DNA from: Methylobacter marinus A45
GTDB taxonomy: Bacteria > Pseudomonadota > Gammaproteobacteria > Methylococcales > Methylomonadaceae
Assembly: GCF_000383855.1 (NCBI RefSeq)
Contig: NZ_KB912877.1
Span: forward strand, 4,339,226-4,403,225
Length of the DNA: 64,000 nt
Direction: 5' to 3'
The notes below the pieces were generated by a model that was not told the origin of the DNA, ran no database searches, and saw only the letters and a program-made list of their open reading frames with translations. Both the position numbers and the translations under genes were made by a program. Shown one piece after another: positions 1 through 9,365 of the stretch (the first letter of the stretch is position 1; every line of letters starts with the position of its first letter).

Positions 1-1586
1 GCCAGAACCACCAGCAGGGTAAGGCCCTGATGGTTCAGCACCCGGGTCAGCATCCTGCCGTAGCCGGCCGTGATCCTGTCGAAGTATCGGACGGTCTTTT
101 TTTCCGAGGACGGACGCAGGATCTTCGCGCACATCATCGGCGTCAGGGTCAGCGAGATCACGCCGGAAAGCAGAATGGACACGGCCAGGGTGATCGCGAA
201 TTCGCGGAACAGGCGCCCGACCACATCTTCCATGAACAGCAGCGGGATCAGCACGGCCACCATGGACAGCGTCAGCGAGATGATCGTGGAGCCGATCTGT
301 TCCGAGCCCTTGAGCGCGGCCTGCAGGGGCGCTTCGCCCTTTTCGAGGTAGCGGGTGATGTTCTCGACCACCACGATGGCGTCGTCGACAACGAAGCCGG
401 TGGCGATGGTCAGCGCCATCAGCGTCAGATTGTTGATGCTGAAGCCGGCCAGATACATGAAGGCGAACGTGCCGACCAGCGACAGCGGCACCGCGACGCC
501 CGGAATGGCGGTCGCGGAGGCGTTGCCCAGAAACAGGAAGATCACCAGCACCACCAGCGCCACGGCCAGCAACAGCTCGGTCTGCACATCCCGCACCGAG
601 GCGCGGATGGTGATGGTGCGGTCGCTCAGCGGCACGATTTCCAGGGCGCTGGGCATGGCCGCCCGCAACTGGGGCAGCAGCGCCTTGATGCGGTCCACCA
701 CCTCGATGACGTTGGTGCCGGGCTGGCGCTGGATATTGACGATCACGGCCGCCGTGTCGTTGGCCCAGGCCGCCAGGCGTGCGTTTTCGGCCGCGTCGCT
801 GACCTCGGCGACATCGGACAGGCGCACCGGCCGGTCATTACGGTAGGCGATGATGATTGGCCTGAACTCGGCTGCTGAGCGGAGCTGGTCGTTGGCATCG
901 ATGGTGGCCGCGCGCGTCGGTCCGTCGAACATGCCCTTGGGGCGGTTGACATTGGCGTCGACAATGGCCGCGCGCAGGTCTTCCAGGCTCATGCCGTAGG
1001 CCGCGAGCGCCGTGGGATTGGCCTGGATGCGCACGGCCGGGCGCTGGCCGCCGCCGATGCTGACCAGGCCGACGCCCGGCAATTGCGACAGCTTCTGCGC
1101 CAGGCGCGTGTCCACCAGATCCTCGACCCGGGTCAGGGGCAGCGTCTTCGAGCTGACCGCCAGGGTCATGATCGGCGTGTCGGCCGGGTTGACCTTGCTG
1201 TAAATGGGCGGCATCGGCAGGTCGGTCGGCAGAAAGCTGCTGGCCGCGTTGATGGCCGCCTGCACTTCCTGCTCGGCGATGTCGAGGCTCAGGTCCAGGT
1301 CGAACTGAAGCGTGATCACCGACGCGCCGCCCGAACTGGAGGACGACATCTGGTTGAGCCCCGGCATCTGGCCGAACTGGCGTTCCAGCGGTGCCGTAAC
1401 CGACGAGGTCATGACGTCCGGGCTGGCGCCGGGATACAGCGTGACGATCTGGATCATCGGATAGTCGACCTGGGGCAGGGCGGAGATCGGCAGCGCGCGG
1501 TAGGCGACGATCCCGACCAGCAGCAGCGCCGCCATCAACAGCGAGGTGGCGACCGGGCGCAGGATGAACAGGCGGGACGGGTTCAT
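1..1586 (-). CDS. mdtB: RND efflux permease, MdtB-like (C-terminus beyond window)
   Basis: Inner-membrane proton/drug antiporter of the RND (AcrB/MdtB) family, expected to work with the membrane-fusion protein encoded just upstream and an outer-membrane channel. About 528 residues are visible; the gene runs off the left edge, so the second half is not seen. The N-terminus begins [20 protein letters not shown], a typical RND first transmembrane helix, followed by the porter domain and a TM block from about residue 335. The TM4 proton-relay pair is present as Asp401-Asp402 in [15 protein letters not shown]. The start ATG overlaps the stop of the fusion-protein gene by 4 bp (ATGA), which indicates translational coupling. 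MdtB versus MuxB or MdtC cannot be settled from the half seen. Confidence 0.9.
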   Translation of the reverse strand, partial: MNPSRLFILRPVATSLLMAALLLVGIVAYRALPISALPQVDYPMIQIVTLYPGASPDVMTSSVTAPLERQFGQMPGLNQMSSSSSGGASVITLQFDLDLSLDIAEQEVQAAINAASSFLPTDLPMPPIYSKVNPADTPIMTLAVSSKTLPLTRVEDLVDTRLAQKLSQLPGVGLVSIGGGQRPAVRIQANPTALAAYGMSLEDLRAAIVDANVNRPKGMFDGPTRAATIDANDQLRSAAEFRPIIIAYRNDRPVRLSDVAEVSDAAENARLAAWANDTAAVIVNIQRQPGTNVIEVVDRIKALLPQLRAAMPSALEIVPLSDRTITIRASVRDVQTELLLAVALVVLVIFLFLGNASATAIPGVAVPLSLVGTFAFMYLAGFSINNLTLMALTIATGFVVDDAIVVVENITRYLEKGEAPLQAALKGSEQIGSTIISLTLSMVAVLIPLLFMEDVVGRLFREFAITLAVSILLSGVISLTLTPMMCAKILRPSSEKKTVRYFDRITAGYGRMLTRVLNHQGLTLLVVL

Positions 1587-2752
1587 GGCGCCAGCGCCGC
1601 CGGTTCGCGCGTGCTGATGTCGACTTTGGCGCCCTCGCGCAGCTTGTCGGCGCCATCGGTCACGACCTGTTCGCCGGGTTCCAGTCCCTCGAGCACGGCG
1701 ATCTTCTCGCCCTCGGCGGGGCCCAGTTTCAGCGGCCGCACGCTGACGGTCTTGTCTTCGTTCACGACATAGACAAAGGTGCCGGGCGTGCCGCGCTGGA
1801 TGGCCGCGGCCGGCGCGATCGTGACATCGTGCAGCGTGTCGACGACCAGCCTGGCGTTGACGAACTGGTTCGGAAACAGGGCCAGGTCCTCATTGTCGAA
1901 CTGTGCCTTGAGCTTGATGGTGCCGGTCGTGGTGTCGATCTGATTGTCCACGGCCAAGAGTTTGCCCCGGGCCAGCTTGATCCGGTCCGACCGGTCGTAA
2001 GCTTCTATCGGCAGGCTCTCGCCGGTGCGCAGCCGTTTCATGACGGCCGGCAGGTCGGTTTCGGGCAGGGTGAAGACGACCGTGATGGGCTGGATCTGCG
2101 TCAGCACGACCAGACCGGTCACATCGGAGGCCTGCACGATATTGCCCTGATCGACCAGTCGCAGGCCCAGGCGCCCCGCGAACGGGGCCGTGATGCGCGT
2201 GTAAGCCAACTGCAGCCTGGCATCCGCGATCAGTCCGCGATCCGTTTCCACAATGCCGCGGTACTGTCTGACCAGCGCTTCCTGCGTGGCGGTCTGCTGC
2301 GCGGCAATGGAATCCTGCTCCAACAGGGTCTGGTAGCGTTCCAGATCGATCCGCGCGTTCTTCAACAACGCTTCATCGCGCAGCAGTTGACCCTCGGCCT
2401 GCATGAGCCGGGCCCGGAACGGGCGGGGATCGATTTCCGCCAGCAGATCGCCCGCGCGCACCGTCTGGCCTTCCCGGAACGCGACGCGGATCAGTTCGCC
2501 GTCGACGCGCGATCTGATCGTCGCGGTATTGAGCGCCGTGACCGTGCCCAAACCGCTCAGATAGATCGGAAAGTCGCCCTGCAAGGCGGTTTCCGCCACA
2601 ACCGCGACGGCGGACAGGCCGGGTTTGCCCGGCTTGCCACCGTCATGCTGTTGCGGCTGGGCCTTGTAAGACTTGAACAGATAGGCGGCGGCGACGATCG
2701 AAAGAAGGACCGCCAGCCCGATCAGAAGCGGCTTTGAGCGACGCGAATTCAT
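1583..2752 (-). CDS. mdtA: RND efflux membrane-fusion protein, MdtA-like
   Basis: Periplasmic adaptor (HlyD/MdtA family, 389 aa, usual length) that links an RND permease to an outer-membrane channel. Residues about 8-26 form an N-terminal membrane anchor or signal ([18 protein letters not shown]). A lipoyl-type half-motif follows ([20 protein letters not shown], about 88-107) and the segment [12 protein letters not shown] leads into an alpha-hairpin of about 110-170. The second lipoyl half lies near [20 protein letters not shown]. Beta-barrel and membrane-proximal domains follow. It is the first gene of a minus-strand operon and its stop overlaps the permease start. The 5' flank up to the divergent kinase gene is about 700 bp without a recognisable regulator gene. 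Confidence 0.92.
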   Translation of the reverse strand: MNSRRSKPLLIGLAVLLSIVAAAYLFKSYKAQPQQHDGGKPGKPGLSAVAVVAETALQGDFPIYLSGLGTVTALNTATIRSRVDGELIRVAFREGQTVRAGDLLAEIDPRPFRARLMQAEGQLLRDEALLKNARIDLERYQTLLEQDSIAAQQTATQEALVRQYRGIVETDRGLIADARLQLAYTRITAPFAGRLGLRLVDQGNIVQASDVTGLVVLTQIQPITVVFTLPETDLPAVMKRLRTGESLPIEAYDRSDRIKLARGKLLAVDNQIDTTTGTIKLKAQFDNEDLALFPNQFVNARLVVDTLHDVTIAPAAAIQRGTPGTFVYVVNEDKTVSVRPLKLGPAEGEKIAVLEGLEPGEQVVTDGADKLREGAKVDISTREPAALAP

Positions 2753-3469
2753 GATGGTTTTAATGGGGTGCTTCCTGGGATTAAAAGGATAAAAGTCTCA
2801 ATATTACTGGCGGACGGACGAGATGCAAGAGCCAGGGCCCAATCGCAACAATTTTTCCGCCTGCCCGATGTATGGCATATCGCTATAGGTGGTTTCAATG
2901 CGGACAGGACCGAAAATTGGAATGCGCTTGGCTAGGTATTTATACCTATTCTTTTTCTGTTTACTTTCAGGCTTAATGTAATCATTTACTTGCAATTCAA
3001 ATAGCCCTAAAAAATGTAAATGAATTATTGTTCTGTGTTTCTGTCTGGAGCAGGCATACAGAACAATAATTTGACCAGAAAAAGCCGGATAGCCCTGCAT
3101 CGTTGACTCAGGCAAGGATGAAGCAAGTCCATATCCTGAATCATGACGAGGCTTTGCCGGATTTTGCCAATGAGAAAAAACAGCATCGCATGGGGTGATG
3201 TTTTGGCCGTGTTTGAAACCGGCGAATGCCGGATGGCTGCCCTGCGGAGCATGGCAGGCTTCGGACCCCGAGCGGGTATAAAAAAGCGCTCAAAATTTAA
3301 TCGACACCTTTCCGCGTAGTTCTCAGTAGCAATTGCTTGTAAAGCCTATGAAACATTTCTGTCGTTCATTTAAATCCATCCCTGCTACCGCCTCATCGTC
3401 GTGAAACGATGGTGATTAGCGTAATAATGACTGCATCATGCCCGATATCACTCTATCCCGCCAAAAGTT
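2753..3469. other. intergenic region between divergent operons
   Basis: 717 bp between the minus-strand efflux operon and the plus-strand signalling operon. It is AT-richer than its flanks, as expected for a divergent promoter region. Open frames of 103 and 75 codons on the minus strand show no recognisable domain, no clear ribosome site and no sequence-family resemblance, so I do not call them genes. No regulator gene and no confident promoter or terminator is seen. Confidence 0.5.
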
Positions 3470-6400
3470 ATGACTCAAGTGATTGATTTAACAGCGAAAT
3501 ATAATCAACCGCTGAGCGCGCCGAAACTAGGTAACTACGTTGTTACCGAAAAGCTGGGGGAAAGCTTGCAGGCCGTGGTGTTCAAGGGCTACCACAAGCA
3601 CGTTCCCGACCAGCCGCTGGTTATCAAGCTGCTGAAGCAGCTGTCGAGCTGGGATGACCAGTCCCGGCATCTGCGCCAGAAAATCGAACGCCTGAAAGTG
3701 CTGCATGATCCCCGTGTGTCCACGCCGCTCGCCCTGGAATCCTACGGCGAACTGCAATTTATCGTCCAGCCCTGGTTCGCCGGGCAACCGCTGAATGGTT
3801 GGATGAAACAACAGGACAAGCTCGATCTCAACGATTTTTTCACCCTGGCCTGCACCCTGGCCGATACGCTGCAGGCGGTACACGATGCCGGCATTACCCA
3901 CGGCGGCGTCAAACCCCACAATATTCTGTTGCAGCCGGGAACGCTGACCCTGCGGCTGACCGATTTCATCACCCCGCTCGACATTCGTGACGTCAGCCAT
4001 TTTATCTACGATCCGGAATTCGTGCGCCATACCCTGGCTTACACCTCGCCGGAGCAGACTGGCCGCATCAATTACAGAGTGGATTTTTCCACCGATTTGT
4101 ATTCTTTGGGGATCGTGTTTTACGAGCTGCTGACCGGCCGGCTGCCTTTTTTTTCCAGTGATCCGCTGGAGCTGATCCATTCGCATCTGGCCGAGGAAAC
4201 GCCTAAAGCCAATCAGATCAAGCCGAGTATTCCCCGGGCCTTGGCCGATATCATCGCCAAGCTTACCGTCAAGCAGCCGGAGAAACGTTATCAGAGCACC
4301 TCGGGGTTGCTGGCCGACTTGATCCGCTGCAAGAATGAATACGCCGCCAACGGTTACGTGTCGGCGTTTACGGTGGGCCAGTACGACCGCAGCCGCCGGG
4401 TTGTTTTTATTTCGAAAATGGTGGGCCGCCAGGCCGAAAGCAAGCTGATACAGCAGCAATACCGGGAGGTCATCAGCGGCAAGTTCCGCTCGGTGTTTAT
4501 TTCCGGCCTGTCCGGCATCGGCAAAACCCGGCTGATTCAGGAACTGCAAAAGCCGCTGGTGAAAAATCGCGGCTACTTCACGTCCGGCAAATTCGACCAA
4601 TACCAGAAAAACATCCCCTACAGTTCGCTGATCCAGGCCTTGCGCAATCTGATGCGCATCTTTCTGACCGAAAGCGACGGGCGGGTGCGGCAGTGGCGGA
4701 GCAAAATACTCGAGGTCGTGGGAAACAGCGGCAGCGTCATCATCGATGTCCTGCCGGAACTGGAATTCATCATCGGGCCGCAGCCGGAAGTGCCGCACCT
4801 GCCGCCGGTGGAGGCCCGCAACCGTTTCAACAACCTGTTCGGCCGGTTCCTGGCCTGCCTGGCCAGCGAGGACAATCCGCTGGTGCTGTTTATCGACGAT
4901 TTGCAATGGTGCGACAGCGCCACCTTCGATTTTCTGCAGAACCTGTTCGACAACCATCATGAGCATCCCTTTCTGTTTTTCATGGGCGCCTACCGGCACA
5001 ACGAAGTCGACGGCAGCCATCCGCTCAGCAAGCTCATCCGCAAGATCCAGGAAAACCAGAGCCCGTTCGCGCAAATCCGCGTGGAGGCGCTGAGCGATGC
5101 CGACTGTCACGAGATGGTGGCCTATATTCTTAATTCCACGTTGGAGACCACGGCCTCGCTGGCGGAATTCATCGCGCATCTCACCGAAGGCAACCCGCTG
5201 TTTGTCAGCGAAAGCCTGGCCTGGCTTTATAACGAGAATCTGCTCAATACCGACGCCGAGCAGCACTGGCACTGGGATATCAAGCGGATTCGCGACACGC
5301 GGATGCCGACCTCGGTGGTGGAATTGTTCAGTTCGAAGGTGGGCAAACTGCCTTTGAAAACCCTGTATATCCTCGACCACTGCGCCTGTATGGGCAACCG
5401 TTTCAGCGTCGAGGATGTGGCGCTGGTGCTGGAGATGCGCATCGAACAGCTGTTTGAGGATTTGAAGCCGGTCCTGAATCTGGGCATGCTGCTGGAGAAT
5501 AAATCCGATTTGCAGTTCGTGCACGACCGGGTGCAGGAAGCGGTGCTGCGCCAGGTCAACCCCGAGGACCGGCCGGCCATCCACTGGCGTATCGGCAACC
5601 GCCTGCTGCAAGCGATACCGGCTGGAACCGACCTGGAAACCCTGGATAACCTGTTTACCATAGCGGCCCACCTCAACCTGGGCCGTCCGGCCGATATAAG
5701 CCATGAACTGGCGTACCGGTTGGTCGACATCAATTTCCATGCCGGCAATAAGGCGCTGGATGCGCTGGCCGGCGATGCCGCCAACGAATTTTTCCAGAAA
5801 GCCCACGATTATCTGCCGGATGATTGCTGGCAACAGGCTTACGAGCTGACTTTCCGCATTCATCAACGTCTGGCCAAGACAGAACTGATGTGCGGCCGTT
5901 ACGAAAAATCCGAAGTGCTGCTTAATCATCTGATCGAATACGCCGCCAGCGACCTGGACAAAGCCGAGGCCCTGGCGGAACAGACCACCTCTTTGTCGTC
6001 GTTCGGCAATTTCAACAGGGCGATAGCGACCGCCAACCGCGGCCTGGCCTATTTCGACAAATCGATTCCCGAGCAGCCCGAGACGGCCAATCAGCGGATG
6101 CTGGACCTGATGGCGGATATCGAACGGCAAGGCGACGTCTGGACCACTATCCTGAACATGCCTTTTACCCAGGACCGGAAAAGCAAGATCGAACTGGCGT
6201 TCTACAGCGAGCTGATCCCCGATCTCTACATGTCCGGCCTGGTGCCGCAGCTGTATCTGTCGGCGGCGCAATCGACGCTGCACTGTCTGCACGGCGGCAT
6301 GGATGAATCGGTGATTTATTCGTTTTCGATCATGGGCCTCAATCTCGGCGAGCAGGGCAAGTTCGAACAGGCCTTCCTGTACCAGGATCTGGCGCACGAC

Positions 6401-8614
6401 CTGTGCGAAAAACACCCCAACACCTTTGGCGCCACCCGGGGCATGAACGGCATCGTCTGGTGCAACATGCACTCGCGCAGCCATCCGGCCGAGATCGTCG
6501 ATTACAGCCATAAAGCCATACAGTGCGGCAAGAATTGCGGCGATCTCTATAACGCCGGCCTGTCCTACGGCCCGTTGATGTGGAATCTGCAGGTGCAGGG
6601 CAAAAACCTGCGCCTGGTTGAAGAAGCCGCCGAGGAATGCCTGCATTTTTCCCGCAAGAACCAGCTGTCGTTCTCGGTCGGCCTGGCCGAAGCCGTGCTG
6701 GCCGGCTGGGTGGCGCCGATGAAACCCGATTACCAGCCGGTGGACATGAGCGAAACGCTGGCGCGCTGGGAAACCGACAATTATGTCGCCGCTTCGGGCA
6801 GTTATTTCGCGCTGCTGGGGTTTGCCCAGCATTATCTGGGCGATTACGCCGCGGCGGCCGTATCCTTGCGAATGGTGGAACGTTATCTGCACGGTTTGAC
6901 CGATAACGTGCTGAAACGCCTCTGGTATGTGTTCCGTATCGTCAATCGCCTGCGCTGGCCGGAAGGCGCCGACGGGCCGGCGCTTGAAGCGGAAATCGCG
7001 CCGCTGCTGGCGGAACTGGAAACCTGGGCCCGCCTCGGGCCGTTGCTGCAACCTTTTCTGGCCTTTGTGCATGCCGAGATTGCCCGCGCCCGCAACCAGA
7101 TGCGCGAGGCTCGCAACCTGTACCTGGATGCCATCGCGACCGCCCAGGCGCAAAACTACGGTTTTCTCGCCGGTCATTTGTATGAAGCCCTGGCGGAGGT
7201 GGTGGCCGCCGGCAAGCTCGGCGATGCCCAACTTTACTACTGCGCCGCGCAACGCATCTACCGGGCCTGCCGCGCCGATCGCAAAAGCGCGCTGTTGCGG
7301 CAGCGTCACCCCGAAACCGACTCGGACTACATCGCGCGCGCCGATAGAGCCGGTAGCCCCGATGTGTCGGACACGCTGCCGAATCTCGACTTCAATTACC
7401 TGATGAAATCGGCGCTGGCCCTGTCGGCTGAAGTCGACCTGAACCAGCTCATGCAGAAAATCATGAGCGTGGTGCTGGAAAGCTCGGGCGCGCAGCATGG
7501 CTATCTGCTGATCAAGGAAGCGGATGAACTGCTGGTTGCCGCCGAAAGCCATGTCGGCAGAAAACACATCGTTAACCGCAAGCATCTCAGCCTTGACCAG
7601 TTCCGCGGCATCATCAGCCGTGCCATCGTCAACTACGCGTTGCGCACGCGTAAAAAAGTGCTGCTGCATGATGCCTTGGCCGAAGGCGAGTTTCAGAACA
7701 CGCCGGAAGTCCAGGCGCTCAAACTGCGTTCGGTGCTGTGCCTGCCGATCATCAAGCAGAACGAACTGATCGGGTTGCTGTATCTGGAAAACCGGCTGTC
7801 GGCCGGCGTCTTTACCGTCGAAAAAACCGACATGACCGAACTGTTGACCGCCCAGGCCGCGATTTCCCTGGAAAACGCCCGGCTCCTGGAACAAACCCGG
7901 CAGGCCTACACCAAACTGCAGGAAAATCAGGAGCACATGCTGCAGATGGAAAAACTCTCGGCGCTGGGGACATTGGTGGGCGGCGTGGCGCATGAAATCA
8001 ACAATCCGCTGATGGGCGTGATGAATTTTGTCGAATTCGCCGGCAGCCGAAGCAGCGATGAAAAATCGAGGGAAGTTCTCGATCAGGCGCTGCAGCAGAT
8101 TCACCGCATCAAGAAGATCGTCAGCAACATGCTGGTATTTGTCCACAGCCGATCGACCCCCAGTGACAACTGCCGGATCACGGAGGTCATCAGGCAGAGC
8201 CTGCTGCTGCTGGAAGGCGAACTGGGCAAGCAGGGCATAGCCGTCGAGGTCGATGCCGCCGATAATTTGCCGGCTATCCACTGTAGCGCCGACAGTCTGC
8301 AGCAGATCCTGGTCAATCTGATCATTAATGCCCGTGACGCGCTGGTCGACAGCGCGCAGCCTCAAATCAGAATCTCGGCCAGGCCCAAGGAGGGCATGCT
8401 GGAGCTGAGCGTGACCGACAATGGCCACGGCATTCCGCAAGAGGTGCAAAGCAAGATTTTCGACCCGTTTTATACCACCAAGCCGCCAGGAAAAGGAACC
8501 GGACTGGGCCTGTCGGTCATCCGCCGCCTGGTTCAGGACGTCGGCGGCACGATACAGGTGGAAAGTTTACACGAACACGGCTGCTGCATGCGGCTGCAAT
8601 TTTCCTATGTTTGA
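3470..8614 (+). CDS. giant hybrid: Ser/Thr kinase-like + AAA ATPase + GAF + histidine kinase
   Basis: A 1,714-residue signalling protein of the type found in cyanobacteria and some proteobacteria. The order is: Ser/Thr kinase-like domain (about 20-285); AAA/NACHT-type ATPase (about 320-600) with Walker A GLSGIGKTRL and Walker B PLVLFIDDLQWCD; a long helical TPR-like region (about 600-1290); GAF (about 1310-1470); and a histidine kinase with H-box GGVAHEINNPL (His1508), N-box LIINARDAL, G1 DNGHGI and G2 GTGLGLSV. In the kinase-like domain the catalytic loop reads HGGVKPHN, so the usual Asp is Gly146, and the DFG motif is DFI. Phosphotransfer by this domain is therefore doubtful, while the histidine kinase looks intact. 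It overlaps or abuts the receiver-KaiB gene, its likely partner. Confidence 0.92.
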   Translation: MTQVIDLTAKYNQPLSAPKLGNYVVTEKLGESLQAVVFKGYHKHVPDQPLVIKLLKQLSSWDDQSRHLRQKIERLKVLHDPRVSTPLALESYGELQFIVQPWFAGQPLNGWMKQQDKLDLNDFFTLACTLADTLQAVHDAGITHGGVKPHNILLQPGTLTLRLTDFITPLDIRDVSHFIYDPEFVRHTLAYTSPEQTGRINYRVDFSTDLYSLGIVFYELLTGRLPFFSSDPLELIHSHLAEETPKANQIKPSIPRALADIIAKLTVKQPEKRYQSTSGLLADLIRCKNEYAANGYVSAFTVGQYDRSRRVVFISKMVGRQAESKLIQQQYREVISGKFRSVFISGLSGIGKTRLIQELQKPLVKNRGYFTSGKFDQYQKNIPYSSLIQALRNLMRIFLTESDGRVRQWRSKILEVVGNSGSVIIDVLPELEFIIGPQPEVPHLPPVEARNRFNNLFGRFLACLASEDNPLVLFIDDLQWCDSATFDFLQNLFDNHHEHPFLFFMGAYRHNEVDGSHPLSKLIRKIQENQSPFAQIRVEALSDADCHEMVAYILNSTLETTASLAEFIAHLTEGNPLFVSESLAWLYNENLLNTDAEQHWHWDIKRIRDTRMPTSVVELFSSKVGKLPLKTLYILDHCACMGNRFSVEDVALVLEMRIEQLFEDLKPVLNLGMLLENKSDLQFVHDRVQEAVLRQVNPEDRPAIHWRIGNRLLQAIPAGTDLETLDNLFTIAAHLNLGRPADISHELAYRLVDINFHAGNKALDALAGDAANEFFQKAHDYLPDDCWQQAYELTFRIHQRLAKTELMCGRYEKSEVLLNHLIEYAASDLDKAEALAEQTTSLSSFGNFNRAIATANRGLAYFDKSIPEQPETANQRMLDLMADIERQGDVWTTILNMPFTQDRKSKIELAFYSELIPDLYMSGLVPQLYLSAAQSTLHCLHGGMDESVIYSFSIMGLNLGEQGKFEQAFLYQDLAHDLCEKHPNTFGATRGMNGIVWCNMHSRSHPAEIVDYSHKAIQCGKNCGDLYNAGLSYGPLMWNLQVQGKNLRLVEEAAEECLHFSRKNQLSFSVGLAEAVLAGWVAPMKPDYQPVDMSETLARWETDNYVAASGSYFALLGFAQHYLGDYAAAAVSLRMVERYLHGLTDNVLKRLWYVFRIVNRLRWPEGADGPALEAEIAPLLAELETWARLGPLLQPFLAFVHAEIARARNQMREARNLYLDAIATAQAQNYGFLAGHLYEALAEVVAAGKLGDAQLYYCAAQRIYRACRADRKSALLRQRHPETDSDYIARADRAGSPDVSDTLPNLDFNYLMKSALALSAEVDLNQLMQKIMSVVLESSGAQHGYLLIKEADELLVAAESHVGRKHIVNRKHLSLDQFRGIISRAIVNYALRTRKKVLLHDALAEGEFQNTPEVQALKLRSVLCLPIIKQNELIGLLYLENRLSAGVFTVEKTDMTELLTAQAAISLENARLLEQTRQAYTKLQENQEHMLQMEKLSALGTLVGGVAHEINNPLMGVMNFVEFAGSRSSDEKSREVLDQALQQIHRIKKIVSNMLVFVHSRSTPSDNCRITEVIRQSLLLLEGELGKQGIAVEVDAADNLPAIHCSADSLQQILVNLIINARDALVDSAQPQIRISARPKEGMLELSVTDNGHGIPQEVQSKIFDPFYTTKPPGKGTGLGLSVIRRLVQDVGGTIQVESLHEHGCCMRLQFSYV

Positions 8615-8648
8615 ACATTTAGATTCCAATAATCAAGAGACCCACCAA

Positions 8649-9350
8649 ATGGTAAGTAAAATTCTGGTAATAGACGACGATCCGGCAGTGCGCGGCGCCT
8701 TTAAACTGATTCTGGAAGACGACAACTTCGCGGTTCGCGAAGCCGAGAACGGTTTGCAAGGCATCGAACTGACCCTTGCCGAACGTCCCGATCTGATTTT
8801 TCTTGATCTGCGCATGCCCGGCATCGATGGGGTGGAAACCCTGCGCCGGCTGAAAACCATCGACAAAACGCTGAATGTCTACATCGTCACGGCTTTTGCC
8901 AGCGAGTATATGGATCAACTGAAAGACATCCATGAGGAAGGCTTTCAGTTCGAACTGGCCAGCAAGCCGCTGTCTTCGACGCAAATTCGCAATATCGCCC
9001 AGATTGTCCGTACCGCCAAGTTTCAGGAACAACGGAACGTAATGCAGCATAAGCTGGTGTTAACCTTGTATGTGGTATCGTTGAACAACGAAACCCGCGC
9101 GCTGGTCGAGCAGATCTCGACCGCGCTATCCAAGCTTTACGATCCGGGACAATGGGTTCTGGATGTCGTCGAAGTGCTGGGCATGCCGGAAAAAGCGCTG
9201 GAAAAAGACGTATTTGCAACGCCGATGCTGGTGCGCGATGTGCCGGAACCGGTGCTGAAGCTGCTCGGCGACCTGTCGCGCGTCCCGTCAGTCATCGCGG
9301 CCATTACCACACAGGCTAAAGGCATAGGCGTACAAACCGTCATCGTTTAA
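8649..9350 (+). CDS. response regulator receiver fused to KaiB-like domain
   Basis: A 233-residue protein. Residues 1-125 are a CheY-like receiver: acidic pair in VIDDDPAV, phospho-acceptor Asp53 in FLDLRMPG, conserved Thr/Ala region VTAFAS, and Lys106 in SKPL. Residues about 132-225 read as a KaiB-type thioredoxin-like fold: KLVLTLYVVS at the start, ALVEQISTALSKLY, then WVLDVVEVLGMPEKA, and the hallmark segments FATPMLVRDVPEPV and LLGDLS. No DNA-binding domain is present. I chose ATG 8649, preceded by AAGAGA. An upstream in-frame ATG at 8607 overlaps the kinase stop and would add 14 residues. It lies between two histidine kinases, so it is probably their phosphotransfer target. No kaiC is present in the window. 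Confidence 0.88.
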   Translation: MVSKILVIDDDPAVRGAFKLILEDDNFAVREAENGLQGIELTLAERPDLIFLDLRMPGIDGVETLRRLKTIDKTLNVYIVTAFASEYMDQLKDIHEEGFQFELASKPLSSTQIRNIAQIVRTAKFQEQRNVMQHKLVLTLYVVSLNNETRALVEQISTALSKLYDPGQWVLDVVEVLGMPEKALEKDVFATPMLVRDVPEPVLKLLGDLSRVPSVIAAITTQAKGIGVQTVIV

Positions 9351-9365
9351 GCAAACTTACCCACC

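Noticed and set aside
2804-3115. A 103-codon minus-strand frame in the intergenic region
   Set aside because: No ribosome site, no recognisable domain, AT-rich spacer composition.
3527-8449. A 1,640-codon open frame on the minus strand
   Set aside because: It lies antisense to the giant kinase gene, which has all its domain motifs; the open antisense frame is a by-product of GC-rich codon use and its translation shows no domains.
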